Assembly (NCBI GenBank): GCA_021234155.1
Contig: JAJEKV010000205.1
Location: 1,099,501-1,163,500, forward strand
Direction: 5' to 3'
Length of the DNA: 64,000 nt
From: Isoetes taiwanensis
Lineage: Eukaryota > Streptophyta > Lycopodiopsida > Isoetales > Isoetaceae
Below the pieces are notes generated by a model that saw nothing but the letters and a program-made list of their open reading frames with translations, ran no database searches and had not been told where the DNA came from. Of this stretch, positions 33,810 to 45,685 are shown one piece after another. Numbering within the stretch: position 1 is the stretch's first letter; each line of letters begins with the position of its first letter. Position numbers and translations under genes: made by a program.

Positions 33810-34110
33810 CAATTTAAAGAAAAAGCATGCAACCTTCGCCCTTCCTCCAGTCTTTAGCTTGCATTTCTTGAAACAACTTCATAGCTTTCTCATCTTCCGT
33901 AGTCTGGACGTACGCAGCAATTATGGCATTCCATGTGACCACAAATTTCTTAGGCATTCTATCAAAGGCAACCTTTGCCTCTAGGTCACTACCACACTTG
34001 TCGTATATCTTAGTAATGGTTGCCTCGCAATGTCCGTCACAAACTTCACTATGCAATCTACAAGCATGTATCCATCAACATTCCAACAGATCTGCAAGAC
34101 AAGCATAAGC
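33810..34110 (-). pseudogene. PPR-protein fragment
   Basis: A minus-strand frame reads A-T-I-T-K-I-Y-D-K-C-G-S-D-L-E-A, F-D-R-M-P-K-K-F-V-V-T-W-N-A-I-I-A-A-Y, then A-M-K-L-F-Q-E-M. This is the classic S/P-type repeat wording of plant PPR proteins (Y-x-K-C-G, A-x-x-x-F-D-x-M, V-x-T-W-N-A-I-I-A). About two repeats are present, then the similarity stops. Confidence 0.75.
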
Positions 34111-34408
34111 ATTAAGCATGCGTGTGAATGATTCGTTGTGCGGTTCCACGTCTTCCAATTGCATTACTCCGAACAACTATATTTATCAATAATCTACGCA
34201 AAAATAATGCTCCAAGAGATAACATTTATATTCTGAAAAACAATAAATAACTTCTATATTCTGGAAAACAATGTAAACATTTTTAAGTCATTAATCAAGT
34301 TAAAAAGGAATGGAAACCTGCAAGGACAGTATTCCTAAGATTAGAGTTACTGCAAGCTCAATCCATGCCACATTGTGACCCATGCCTTTACTGATTTTCA
34401 TAAATTTC

Positions 34409-35560
34409 TCATTGAAGACAAAAGGACATGATTGTCCATCCTGAACAGGGTGGCAAGGGGTGATCGCATAGTCCCGGATTGCCTTTGAAGCTAGATGCCC
34501 CTATGTAATTGAAGGCCGGTCCTTGTGGGATCTTCCCACTAAGATTATTGTTTGACACATTGAACCCTTCGCAAATTGTATCTCTAAATGCAAGTGCTTT
34601 TGGAATATGGTCTGATAATTTGTTGTTGGACATGTTAATAGAATTGATCATATATGCAAGACTGGAAGGAATGCCACCACTCAGCAAATTGTTGTGCAGT
34701 ATAAGTTGTCCAAGCCTAGTAGTATTCACAAACTCCACATACTAGTACCTCACAATTGCAATGCAGCAAGCCATATTGGAATTTGACCTCTTCGCGCAGT
34801 GACTAAGCGTTAGATTCCCTAACTTTGGAACTGTGGCAAGGCCATGTATCTTCTGAAAGTTGAGCTCATTATTTTCCAAATTCAGCTGTGACAAAACAAG
34901 GAAGTTGCCCATATGATCTGGTGACCCTGTGATCTTGTTGTTATTCATCATAACATCCACTCGAGGAAAGGGATATTGTTGTTGTTCATCATAACATCCA
35001 CCAGAGAAAAGGGAAGAACTCCATCCTTAATATTCCCTTGTAGCTTGTTGGTGGAAAGGACTAGACTTTGAAGCCTTGTAAGGCTCCCAAGCCCTTGCAA
35101 TTGATAGTATTATGAGATTTTCTTCCAAGTCTAGGCTTGCCAACTGCTGTAAACTACTAAAATCAATATCTAACCCTGTTAAGCTATTCTGACTCAAACC
35201 TAAATATCCAATGCTAGAAGAGAATGTGTTTGGATATCTTCAGTAGGTCCGTAGTTGGGAAAGTAAAGCGAGTAAAGAGATGGAAGTGTTACAACCCTGC
35301 AATGCTGCAAAATTGATTTTATTATTGCCAAGTGAAAGAGTGGATAAGCTAGTGAAGTGGCTCATGTTGGATGGCAGAGCAGTAATTTGATTCCCATCCA
35401 AGTACATATCTTTAAGATTGCTCAGTTTTTCAGAGGACGGAAAGGCGCTATTTAAAGCATTATCGCAAAGGGCAAGATATGTAAGATTGTGCAAAGATCC
35501 CAGTGATTCAGGAATATTATCACTCAAATGGTTTCTTCAGGAATATTACCACTCAAATAT
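34409..35560 (-). pseudogene. LRR receptor ectodomain relic, longer copy
   Basis: Minus-strand frames run in order through LRR pieces: N-I-P-E-S-L-G-S-L-H-N-L-T-Y-L-A-L, N-L-K-D-M-Y-L-D-G-N-Q-I-T-A-L-P, L-S-T-L-S-L-G-N-N-K-I (35527-35240), then L-Q-S-L-V-L-S-T-N-K-type sequence near 35050, L-S-Q-L-N-L-E-N-N-E-L, then L-G-Q-L-I-L-H-N-N-L-L-S-G-G-I-P-S-S-L and S-N-N-N-L-S-G-K-I-P. It ends with G-N-P-G-L-C-D-H-P-L-P-P-C, the typical C-terminal cap of plant LRR receptor proteins just before the membrane segment. Several stops and shifts break it, and no membrane helix or kinase follows. Confidence 0.8.
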
Positions 35561-36500
35561 TTCCTCTCACCATGAAAAATGAGAAATAGAAAATCTTTTT
35601 CAACAATGATTTATTTAATGATTTGTCATTGCCAGACCTATGTTCTCTTACACTGTGGCAATGGGGCCTCAACGCCTAAAAGCCTGTGCTCAGTGGCTGG
35701 CCAGATGAAATGTGCAAGAGCACATGTGCATCCAAGTGCAAACGGAGGCAGATCGCCGCAGTCTCAGACAGTACCTTGATACATGCTTCCTCAGCAAGCT
35801 ATGGGATGCCAGCGTCCTTGAATAGGTCAAGACGGCACATTATCAATACCACATAAATCCTATGTTGGAGCGGGGCCCGCAATGCTATCTGCGCACTCAT
35901 CTACCCATGAAAAAGCACAGATCCATTGCCCCTATTCGCACAGGTGCACACCATCTCCAGATTGAGACGGGGAGATGGATTGGGGAGCTGCGTCAGGAGA
36001 GGCTTTGTCAAGGCTGGCAGATTGGAGCTGTGGAAGACGAATGCCACGCCCTTTAGAGTTCTCCGGCATATGATGACATTCGGATACACTATGCTGAGCT
36101 GGTCTGTCAGCCCCTGCATGAGATGTTGAGCAGGAGCTCAGTACGGAGGAAATCAAATCGATACTATTTCTCAACAATAACTTCCCAAATGCTACCCATG
36201 AACACGCTAGAATTTCCTTGTATTTACTTGACTGTAGATCGAATCTAACGATTTAAAAGCTCTCCGCGTGCACAATAATCTCATCTGGCTTCAACATGGA
36301 TAGCTTCAAATGGATAGCTTCAAATGGCTTCAAAGTCTCAACTCGTGTGCAAAAACTTTATTAACTTTTAACCAATGGCATATACTAGGTTTATGCTCTG
36401 GTTATAACGAGGATTTCCGAACTGTTAGAATGCGCTTTGTGGAGGAGACCGTAGTTGGGAGATATTGGCCGGAACGTGTGAGCCACGCTTATGGGCACTT
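35561..36500. other. Stretch without a supported gene upstream of the kinase
   Basis: Several short overlapping frames with no domain. The G/C content rises locally at 35.7-36.1 kb. A 17-bp tandem repeat (tggatagcttcaaa) is at 36297-36325. Confidence 0.45.
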
Positions 36501-36547
36501 CCCCACATCCGATGCAAGCTCGAACCGGTCCATTTCCCGGCCTCATG

Positions 36548-36689
36548 GTAATTTTTCTTTCGTTAACATTTCGATCCGTTTTAGTTCCGATCTGGGCTGT
36601 TCCTTAACCGAGGATGCAAGGCGCGGCTTGAAATCTTAGGGATCTGAAATGTTTTCCTATGCGAGTTGAAGAATCTGATTCTAATGCAG
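36548..36689 (+). other. Possible intron in the 5' leader of the kinase gene
   Basis: A donor-like catg|gtaattttt at 36547/36548 and an acceptor-like tctaatgcag at 36689 would remove 142 nt from the leader, placing the ATG about 116 nt downstream. Predicted from motifs only. Confidence 0.35.
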
Positions 36690-36805
36690 GTGAACCCTGA
36701 CTTATTTGCAAACAAGGCCTAAAAGTATAAAGTTGCAAGCATATAAACACTACTTTTTCTTAAGATATCATTACCAATTGAAGGAGGGTTTCTTGGGTTA
36801 GAAAG

Positions 36806-38389
36806 ATGAGCAGTGATGAGGAGGACTTTGATTTTCGCCCTTATTGGAATATTTATGATGAACCAAAAGTTAGGAATAAATATGAAATACTTGGTAAGGT
36901 TGGCTCAGGCACATATTCAGATGTGTTTCGTGGAAGAAGGAAAGAAGATGGTTTAGTTGTTGCTTTAAAAGAGGTCCATCATGAACAGAGTGCTAAACGG
37001 GAACTTGAGGCTCTTCTTCTTTTCCAAAACCATCCCCATATTGTAAACCTTCTTGAGTACTTTCAACAGGGTTCTCATATTTTATTTGTTTTGGAATATC
37101 TTCCTTCTTCGCTTGATGATGTAATTAAGAGGCGAAATGGAAGGCTTTCTGAGGAAGAGATAAGGGGTTGGATGTTGCAGCTTCTCCAAGGCGTGGCAGC
37201 ATGTCACAGGGTCTCCATCCTGCACAGGGATTTGAAGCCGTCAAATCTCTTAATCTCAGAGGATGGAAAGCTTAAAATTGCTGATTTTGGTCAGGCACGC
37301 TTGATCTGCAAGGAGAGTGGATTGGAAATATCAGAACAGGAGAAGGATCTCGACAGTGTAGACGATGGTATTGGGATTGATGCTATTGGGGTGGAGAACA
37401 AGGTGAAGAGTCATCTTGAATGCTGGCTTGAAGATGGCAAGCTTGCCACAAATGTGAACAATGAGCTGTATTCAGAGATTGCAGAAAGGGGCAAGGCAGT
37501 TGACAATAGATCCGAGATAGAAAAATTGCCTGCAATAAAAAATCACAATTGGCTTCCTGAAGAGCAAACTAAAGAAGCAGATGATATTGAGGCAACTGAT
37601 GTTGCATATTTTGATGATATGCCTAATCATATGATGGGCCATCATGGAGAAGGGACCTCATTGAAAAACTCTGAGGAGCTGCCATTGTCAAGAAGGTCTT
37701 CTAATGAGGAGGACCAGCGTTCAGGGCAATTAGATGAGCCTTCCCAATCAGTAAATGCTGAATTTGGTGAGAGTGAGGGATTACAGGATGTGGATTCTCA
37801 GCTTCTTCAAGGGGATGCTGGGTCCTATTACCAAGAATCTGAAAATATTGATGATGTCGTGAATAGTAGCTGGTCCTATCCAGAACCACAAAATAGCAAG
37901 TCACAATTTACCAATTGTGTGGGCACAAGATGGTATAGGGCACCGGAGCTGCTTTATGGTGCCACAAAATATGGTGCTGGAATAGATATCTGGGCTGTTG
38001 GATGCATTTTCGGAGAACTCATCCAAGGGGAAGCCCTATTTCAGGGCATCTCTGATATTGACCAGCTCAGTAGGATTGTTCGGGTGTTGGGTACTCCAGA
38101 TGAAGTAAGTTGGCCCGGTGTTTCAGAGCTACCTGACTATGATAAAATATATTTTACAAGCGATCCTTTAGGTCTTGAAAAGCATGTCACTCGAGCATCA
38201 AAAACTGCAGGTCAATTGCTGGGCAAATTTTTAGTTTATGACCCACTTCAGAGAGTAAGCGCTGAAAATGCATTAATGGAAAGCTATTTTTTTGAGGGTT
38301 CTTTGCCCATTCATTCAAGCAAGTTATCGGACAACAAAGCAGGCAAAATGGACATGGAGCGTCTTAATGCATGGCTGAATGGTAAATGA
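36806..38389 (+). CDS. CDKF;1: Cyclin-dependent kinase F type (CDK-activating kinase kinase)
   Basis: Intact 527-residue intronless protein kinase. It has the glycine loop G-S-G-T-Y-S (33-38), catalytic Lys55 in V-A-L-K-E-V, helix-C Glu66, the loop H-R-D-L-K-P-S-N (140-147), D-F-G (160-162) and W-Y-R-A-P-E (376-381). The cyclin-binding PSTAIRE helix is absent (E-Q-S-A-K-R-E). An acidic, low-complexity insert of about 200 residues separates DFG from the activation segment. The segment C-V-G-T-R-W-Y-R, the absent PSTAIRE and a DFG-to-T-loop insert are the signature of plant CDKF, which phosphorylates the T-loop of other CDKs (CDKD, and through them RNA polymerase II CTD kinases) without a cyclin. 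Thr369 is the candidate T-loop site. The N-terminus is acidic (S-S-D-E-E-D-F-D-F). The start is preceded by stop codons and a purine-rich leader. Confidence 0.88.
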   Translation: MSSDEEDFDFRPYWNIYDEPKVRNKYEILGKVGSGTYSDVFRGRRKEDGLVVALKEVHHEQSAKRELEALLLFQNHPHIVNLLEYFQQGSHILFVLEYLPSSLDDVIKRRNGRLSEEEIRGWMLQLLQGVAACHRVSILHRDLKPSNLLISEDGKLKIADFGQARLICKESGLEISEQEKDLDSVDDGIGIDAIGVENKVKSHLECWLEDGKLATNVNNELYSEIAERGKAVDNRSEIEKLPAIKNHNWLPEEQTKEADDIEATDVAYFDDMPNHMMGHHGEGTSLKNSEELPLSRRSSNEEDQRSGQLDEPSQSVNAEFGESEGLQDVDSQLLQGDAGSYYQESENIDDVVNSSWSYPEPQNSKSQFTNCVGTRWYRAPELLYGATKYGAGIDIWAVGCIFGELIQGEALFQGISDIDQLSRIVRVLGTPDEVSWPGVSELPDYDKIYFTSDPLGLEKHVTRASKTAGQLLGKFLVYDPLQRVSAENALMESYFFEGSLPIHSSKLSDNKAGKMDMERLNAWLNGK

Positions 38390-39130
38390 TTTTATAGTCT
38401 TCAATAAGCAGCATCTCATGGTGGAATCTGAGAGTATTAAGGAGAATAAACACATATGACCTCGTGACCTTAAACCTGGTGCAGGTCTTGTTATCCTAAT
38501 TTCCACTTATTTTTTTTATCGTGTTTTGAATCTATGGAGTTCCTTTGACTTCTGATGTGTTATAACAATGGTCTTGTTGAGAATCTGCTTTGTGTAGACT
38601 TTACAGTATCTGCTTCAGTCTGTAAGAGAATGCCCGCTTCCATTGCAGCATATATTGGACTTTCAACTTTAGTTTTCCTAAATTCGTGAAGCATGCTTTC
38701 TGCTAATCAAATATTTTAGTATTTACCATCTTTGTTAAATTTTTGTTAACTCTTTAGTTCACACAAAATGAAGCACTGGTTTCAAGAGAACCTTTAACCA
38801 TTGTATGGTTTAAACGTGAATGAAATGTAATTGAAGATCAAAGAGAAAATTTGCTTGAACATTTCTTTTTGGGTTGCCCGAAAGGCAAACCCTAGACCTG
38901 TAAGTGAGGAAGGAAGAATATTTGCATAATATTTGAATATATGAATAGGAGGAGATTTATGGAGGCGGTGGAATGTTTGAGTTGCAAGAAATATCTTGTG
39001 GAGGAACAGTTGCATGGAATCAGTCGGAGTGCATGCATTGTAAATGCTGTAGTCGTAGAGTTTTTTTTCTTAAATTATGAGCATTTTTTTGAACGTAATC
39101 ATATCGGAATGATTCTCTCAACGCCTCCAC
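38390..39130. other. Presumed 3' flank of the kinase gene, no other gene seen
   Basis: T-rich sequence with several possible polyadenylation contexts downstream of the kinase stop. No recognisable frame. Confidence 0.5.
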
Positions 39131-39460
39131 GTTCCCGTTGTTATGGACGCCATTTCTCGTTTCAATACTCTCCATGCGACCACACCTATGGATGCTACTG
39201 CTTTCACCTCTATAAGTTTCTCCACTGTCACTCTCCTGGCCCTTTTGCAAGGGATCAATTGTGAAGTTGCAGTGCGGCCAGATCTTGTCAAATTTGCGGA
39301 TCAAGAACTTCCCATTCCCATTCTGGTGCAACTCCGCCAATTCGTGGCCCATTTATCAGCACCTCGGCGGGTTATCAGACTTTCATCGACGACAATCCCA
39401 TCACTATTAATCAAGCGCTCTTGTCTCAGGTATTTCAGTTAGTCAGTGGGCATCATTGCT
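39130..39460 (+). pseudogene. Unrecognised coding-like fragment
   Basis: A frame from ATG 39143 (M-D-A-I-S-R-F-N-T-L-H-A-T-T-P) continues S-T-V-T-L-L-A-L-L-Q-G-I-N-C-E-V-A-V-R-P-D-L-V-K-F. After a frame change near 39355 it reads Y-Q-T-F-I-D-D-N-P-I-T-I-N-Q-A-L-L-S-Q. The composition is protein-like and hydrophobic/helical, suggesting part of a retroelement or other mobile protein, but I do not recognise it. Confidence 0.3.
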
Positions 39461-39930
39461 TGGGATAGTTGAAGCAGAACTATGATGTTGCTCCATATGT
39501 GGCAAATTCGTTTTCTGCTACTTCCACGAAACTAATGAATTTTGAAAAACCTCATGAATCTTTTGTAACGTTTTTGTGGCGCAAATTCTTTGGACATTCT
39601 GTCAAGAACACGCACATCAACATGTATTTTTTTCAACACAGCTATTGTGGCTATCTATTGTGGCTATCTGTTGGACATAAATGTCCATCTTGTAACAAAC
39701 TAAAACAGATTGACAACGAGACTTGAACACTGTTTTGTTTGTCCTTTTAGAAAGACTGAAATCACGCCCAAGAACTTGGCGGCAGTTTTGGCGCGGTTTT
39801 GGCTATGGAGACATCCGTTGGTGGAATGTGTTGCCACTTCCATAAACTATGGATAAGCCATATTTATATTTTATGCTATGCATGTATTGTACTCTTTTCT
39901 GAATTAATTGAAGCTCCTTGTTTTTCTTCA

Positions 39931-39942
39931 TGCTATCAGAGC
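39931..39942 (+). promoter_or_regulatory. Primer-binding site of the copia element
   Basis: TGCTATCAGAGC differs by one base from the initiator Met-tRNA complement and directly follows ttcttca, a plausible LTR end. The start of the 5' LTR could not be fixed. Confidence 0.7.
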
Positions 39943-40009
39943 GGGATGATCTTGAGCTAAGTCAAGCTCAAAGATGTGAAGATCGAATCATTGAATCATT
40001 TGAATGCCT

Positions 40010-42643
40010 ATTATTAGCTTATCAAGGTGCAAACCAAGGTCGGAGAGAAAGGTTTATGGGGAATAGTCTCCGGAGAAGAACCCATGCCAGTGGTTCCAAA
40101 AAGGGAAACAACTGCTGCAATGCCTACTGCAGCGCAAGTTGTCACGGGAGAGGCTGCATCAAGTGAGGATGCAATAAAACTCTCAGAAATTGAGAAGCAG
40201 AGCCTTGCAAAGTGGTTGCAAAAAGTGGTTGCAAAAGGACTGGATGGCCAAGAGTCACATTTTGAAGTACCTAGATGATACTCTTGTGCCTCAAATAGAA
40301 GAAGCAGGCACTGTTAAGGAAGCATGGGAGCAGCTGGAGCGGTCCTACAAAAAGAGGCACTTCTCTACTCAAGCAAATATGTACAGTATAGTGTCCAACA
40401 CAAAACTCAAAGACTGTGCACCAGTAGAAGAATATATTGGAATTATCAGGCAGGCATCCAAGTAGTTACAGGATATGAAAAGGGCACTTGATGACGATAT
40501 CATAGTAGGAGCTTTGCTTATTGGTCTCCTTGCAAGCTATAACAATGTCAAAAACGTTGTTGGATCTCAAGAAATAGTAGACCTTAAATGGGCATGCCAG
40601 CAACTCCTACTCGAGGAGAGGAACCAGGGAGGACAAAAGCGTCTCACTAAACACTCAAGCATTTGTTGGGAATAGAGAGGAGAATCGAAAATGCTTCAAT
40701 TGCAACAAATATGGACACATAGGCAAAGACTGTCCTGAAACTGATAAAAGAAAATCAAAGCAAGGCCATAAAAGAACAAATAGGAAAGGAGAATGCAAAA
40801 GGGCAATAAAAGAGATAGAAAGAAGACTCCAGAGCTCACAAAGCAAACAAAAGTAGTAGCAGTACAGAGAAAAGCATAGGATCTGAGATCCAGAGTGACT
40901 TTGTTGTGTCAACCAGCAGGGCATTCCTTGCTTGTGCCACTGACAACCAGAACTTTGTAACTGATAACCTTATTGCAAAAAGAATGCATGTAGTTCAATG
41001 GATATTGTGGTTGGTCTTTAGTTGCATTGAATTTTGCAAAAGTAGGCATGCTGATGCAACTGCATCTTGCCTTATTGCTTCTGATATCATTCAAGGATTG
41101 TGGTATCTTGACTCTGGTGCAAGTGACTACAAGACCAGCATTCACGAGTTATCATCCCAACAATTCAGGACAAAAAGTTAAAAATTGGGAAAGGTAAACT
41201 CAATATAGTTGGCATTGGCTCAGTGAAACTAAACCTGCTGCAGGGGCATCTATATTTAAAAAATGTCTTGCATGTTCTGAAGTTAGAGGCAAACCTTCTC
41301 TCAATCTGAAAGAGGATGATGCAAAAATGTTTGTGACTTTCGGAAATGGCAGATGTGTGGTTAAGGATAGGAAGCAAGTGGTTTTGGCCAAAGGAGAGAG
41401 ATCCGGAAACATATACAAACTTAGTTGGTCCTCAAACACAAGCAAAGCATACGCTGCCATAGAAAGTCAAACTACCAGTACATGGCACGAGAGATTGGGG
41501 CATGCAAACTATCCTTTGCTTAAAATAATGCATGAGCAAAAGCTGGTTACAGGGCTCCCAAAGATTTGCAAGCCAAAGGCAATATATGAGGGATGCATTC
41601 TGGGCAAATTACGAAGGAAACCCTATAAAAGCAGTTCAAAGAGCAGCCAAACAATTAGAGTTGCTTCACATGGATCTATGGGGACCATCCAGCATCAGAT
41701 CGCTTGGAGAATCCAAGTATGTTTTGCTCATTATTGATGACTATAATAAAAAAAAGGGTATTTTTTCTCAAACACAAGTCTGACACATTTGAAGAATTTG
41801 CCAAATGGAAGTTGCAGGTGGAAAAACAGGTGGAAAGACAAATCAAAACTATAAGAACAGATCAAGGTAAAGAGTTCCTTAATCACAATTTCAGTGCATT
41901 TCTACGGGAACGAGGCATCCATCATAAAAAATCTATGGCATATGAGCATCGGCAGAACAGTGTTGTCGAACGAAAAAACAGAACATTGCTTGAATGTGCC
42001 AGGGCCATGATCCATGGAAGGGGCCTAGATCCAATTTTTTAGGCAGAGGCTATACATACAGTCTGTTATGTCTTGAACAGACTTCCCACAAAAGCTAATC
42101 CAAGAACAGTACCAGTACCAGAGGAGCTTTGATCGGGCCAGAAACTAGATGTGCAGGCATTCAAGATCTTCGGATGTAGGGCTTTTTCTCATCTCAATCA
42201 GCAGGAAAGACCTCGAGGTAAGCTCTCAAGTCGAGCAGTGGCATGCATGTTTGTAGGTTATAACAGTGACATCACGGGTTACAGGCTATAGGTGCCTCTC
42301 ACTCGAAAAAATCATTGTTCGCAGAAGTGTAGGATTTAATGAAAACACTTTTGTGTTTGGCAAAAAAGATGTTGCTAGTGGTATGAATCAGAGGATTAGG
42401 AAGATGAGAGTGCAAAAGATTCCCACCATACCATCACTAATGCTGCCCCACAGTACGTTCATGACACAAGTCTCAAAGGTCCGAAAGATTTGACAGATTC
42501 AGAACCTGAAGAGAAAGATCTTGATAATGATGAAGAGTTATCTGCAGTTCCTCTTAGAAGACCCACAAGGTCTAAGAAGGTTACTGATAAAATGCAAGCC
42601 TATTTAGAGTCTAGGTCCAAGAAAACGTCTTTGTACATTGCAT
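40010..42643 (+). pseudogene. Copia gag-protease-integrase region
   Basis: gag: G-L-W-G-I-V-S-G-E-E near 40060, A-W-E-Q-L-E-R-S-Y and M-Y-S-I-V-S-N-T-K-L near 40325-40410. Zinc knuckle C-F-N-C-N-K-Y-G-H-I-G-K-D-C at 40692-40733. Aspartic protease L-D-S-G-A-S near 41110. GAG-pre-integrase W-H-E-R-L-G-H-A-N near 41485. Integrase core with M-D-L-W-G-P (about 41670), I-D-D-Y (about 41735), T-D-Q-G-K-E-F and N-S-V-V-E-R-K-N-R-T-L-L (to about 42000), i.e. the D, D and E acidic positions are still readable. It then continues into the hinge before RT. Frames shift several times and a stop follows L-D-P-I-F near 42042. Confidence 0.8.
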
Positions 42644-43019
42644 TCTAGAACTACTGTGCGAGTACACAGACAAGAATGCTATGAATGCCATCTTGGACAT
42701 CTCCTTGATAACTCAACCAAATACATAAAGATAGCAGGTCAGTGAAACCATTATGGCCGGGATTAAAAAACCTCGCCCTTTCGGGCTTTCGAGGAAAAAC
42801 CCTGACAATAATGGGATCACTAACCGATGCTAAGTCCAAAAACATAATAGATCTTGTACCCTCATGCTGACTAGCCTTATTGGGTGAAAATACATTACAG
42901 CAAAGAAATTGCCAAAGACGAAACATGTTTGAACTGTCTTCTCCATTGATCTTCATCTTGTGCTCCGAATCCAAAGCCCTCCTTCAAACAGCCACGCTAA
43001 ACCCTGCATACACAAAAAA

Positions 43020-43180
43020 GACAAACCAAAGGCCACCAAGGCCATCCAGCCACCAAGGCTTTCAACTAGGCACCAAGCCTTCCACTAGGCACACCGGCCT
43101 CCACCAGGCACCAAGGTCCCAACCAGGCACTCAGCCTCAAACCAAGCACTCGGCCTCCACCAGGCACTAGGCCTCCAATC
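43020..43180. repeat. Minisatellite, degenerate ~17-21-bp units
   Basis: About seven to eight units of the form accaggcac..aaggcctcc in tandem. It lies inside unit 1 of the Helentron-like element. Such internal minisatellites are common in Helentron-related short elements. Confidence 0.65.
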
Positions 43181-43365
43181 CAAATGTTAGTATATCAACA
43201 AGCCAATCACGCAAGGGAGGGTGGGGGAATTGGGTCCAATCAGAGGAAAGGAAGACGGAGATGCTAAGAGGTCGATGAGAAGGAAATGGGGGCCCAAGAA
43301 CTAAATAGGGATCTAGGAAACCGCCAAAGATAACTAATCCTAATCAGATCGTGATTTAGAATTAT

Positions 43366-43404
43366 GTTTTCCTTCTATTCGGTGAAACGAAGGAAAACAT
43401 CATT
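43366..43404 (+). other. 3' hairpin and tail of the first Helentron-like unit
   Basis: A 10-bp perfect stem (43366-43375 with 43389-43398) is followed by the six-base tail ATCATT and then at once by the TCTAGAAC start of the second unit. Confidence 0.75.
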
Positions 43405-44448
43405 TCTAGAACTACTATGCGAGTACACAGACAAGAATGCTGAAGAAGAGGCAGACGAAAGCAGTGAAAATCGATCGAGTTTGGCCCAAGTGCACAAGAG
43501 TAGAAGTTGTTGATGGAAACACCCAGATCCAGATACCATATAAGGTCACCTACTTCCGCAAATTCACAAAGGCAATTGACTCTTAGAGAACATAGGAAAC
43601 AAGTGGTATATAAAAAGGGGCCAAATGTCTATAGTGAAAGTTGGGCATAAGGGTGAGAGGCACAAAGCTAAAGGTAAAACCATACCGCTTCCTCACGGCA
43701 CATCAAAGGGACCAACTTAACCACAAACAATGGACGGGTCACAACCCCAAAGAACAAGCAACCAACAACAAGGCTATAGCTCATACCAGGCCCTTAAATC
43801 CTCTGAAATATAATAAGACCCGTTTAGCTAGACTGAATTATTCAGAAGCCATTCCTCGAAATAAAGCCAATTAGTTCACCGAATTGATTAAGCAATCATA
43901 TAGAGGGCAACATGCTTCAACAAACAAACCATCTTGCCATGTTACACATGCCACCACATGACTAAGGAATATGAAGTAAGATAAAAATAATAAAGAAGCA
44001 ACGTATGAAACATTATTTAGATGCAATGGGATTGAAAAGAGAAACGATGTATTATTCAACTAAAGAGGAAGTTATGTATAATCTTAGGTATTTGGTGGTT
44101 AGAACTCCTTGTCGAATGAAAGTGATTTGGTGGTTTGAGGATGACAATGTATCAAAATGAAGATAAAGGTGATTTGCTTGTTTGAATTTGGTCCATTGAT
44201 GAATGGGAAAAGAGGAAGGAAGCGAGTAAAGCAAGCAAATGAAAGATAACGTTTTTATCATGTCATACAACCAATGAACATTCTATAATGAATCTTGCTT
44301 TTATTTTGCGTGGATGTGCTTGTAAGCATATCTCTTTACAAGCTAAATGTCAAGACCTACAACCTAAACTAAGAAAAGGGTGTAACGAATCAGATAGTTT
44401 CATGTCTTATTCATTTCTTCTCTGATCAAACGCACGTCAATTCATTAA
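43405..44448. other. 5' part of the second Helentron-like unit, no gene recognised
   Basis: After the shared ~35-bp start, the sequence has an open frame at 43641-43874 (K/N/R-rich, no domain). No similarity to unit 1 beyond the ends was seen. Confidence 0.4.
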
Positions 44449-45082
44449 TCATAGGTTTTGACTAGCTACAGCATAGATATTTGATAGTAGTATATATACT
44501 GCCGTATCATCAGGATCTATGTGAATAATTTCCTCTGCAGCATGTTTTGCACGTTTCACATCTATGTGGTTGTGACAGGAAGCCAGCAAAGCGGTCCAAG
44601 AAAGTATATCAGGTTGAACTGGCATAGCATAAATTAGAGCCTCAGTAACATCCAGCCATCCAAACCTCCCAAAATGATCAATTATACCATTATAATGTTG
44701 AGAAGATGGCGTAATGCCATAGCTAGAGTTCAGTGCAGCAAAAAGGTGTTTCCCCACATTATCTAGATCAATATGGTTACCAGCAGAAAGAAGTATTACA
44801 AATGTGAAACTATTAGGCAACAACCCTAGAAACATCATTTCTCCAAATAATTGGAAAGCTTCCTTCCCGTACCCGTTTTGAGTATAGGCTAGAAAATGCT
44901 TTATTACTCATGCTTTCGCATGTTCTCGAACAGTCTAAAGCCACCTCAGTCTCACCAAACTGTGTAAATATCAGCCAAACAAAGCCATTATGGTTTAGCA
45001 AACTGTCAAAGACCCTACATGCTTCCACCAAACATCCCTCTGCAATCTCCGTGCCATTCCATATAAGCAGGCCTTTCCTCAC
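44449..45082 (-). pseudogene. PPR-protein fragment carried inside the Helentron-like element
   Basis: Two minus-strand frames adjoin. 45082-44813 reads C-L-V-E-A-C-R-V-F-D-S-L-L, then N-G-F-V-W-L, A-L-D-C. 44838-44449 reads L-P-N-S-F-T-F-V-I-L-L-S-A, H-Y-N-G-I-I-D-H-F-G-R-F-G-W-L, A-M-P-V-Q-P-D-I-L-S-W-T-A-L-L-A-S-C, then I-D-P-D-D-T-A-V-Y-I-L-L-S-N-I-Y-A. This is the end of a PLS-class PPR protein: the last repeats plus the start of the E region. The order is right and only one frame change is needed. The reading direction is opposite to the transposon, as expected for a captured host fragment. Confidence 0.8.
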
Positions 45083-45685
45083 TATGACCCCTTAATATCT
45101 TAGTAAGTTGATAGAATTTCCAGCAATACTTTGGTAATACTGGCCTTGAAAACTTCTGGAGCAAACTGTTTTATTAGAGACGCCTATACAGCTTGGAAGA
45201 TGATTCCCTACAAGCAGCTGCATGCCAGAACAGTAGCAAACCAAGTCAATGAGAACTATCTCTTAGATGGGTTTCACAAAGGGCAACTAAAGCTAGGGTA
45301 AGGGCAGGGCAAAAGTTGATAGTAATTCTATCTGCATCTGTAATTAAAGCATTTTCAGCAGATCAATAACTTGTAGACCGAAAATATGAAACAAATGCAG
45401 CCTGGAAATTATTAAGCTGGAAAATACCAAGTTTGAAATAGGCAGAACAAATATTGACAAAATATTAACTCGGAAAATACCAAGTTTGATATTGACAGAA
45501 CAGAAATTGTTAAGGAAACCTGCTCCAAGCAACCCAACCATATCTGCAACCTACTTCCAGAAACTTGCCTCTTATTCAGCATAAACCACCAACCACAACT
45601 GAGCAACATAAGTAGAACACTGAACTAACTGAAATCCCTACTGCAGGGTTAGAAATAGGCTTAAAAAACAGCAAACACCCATGCC

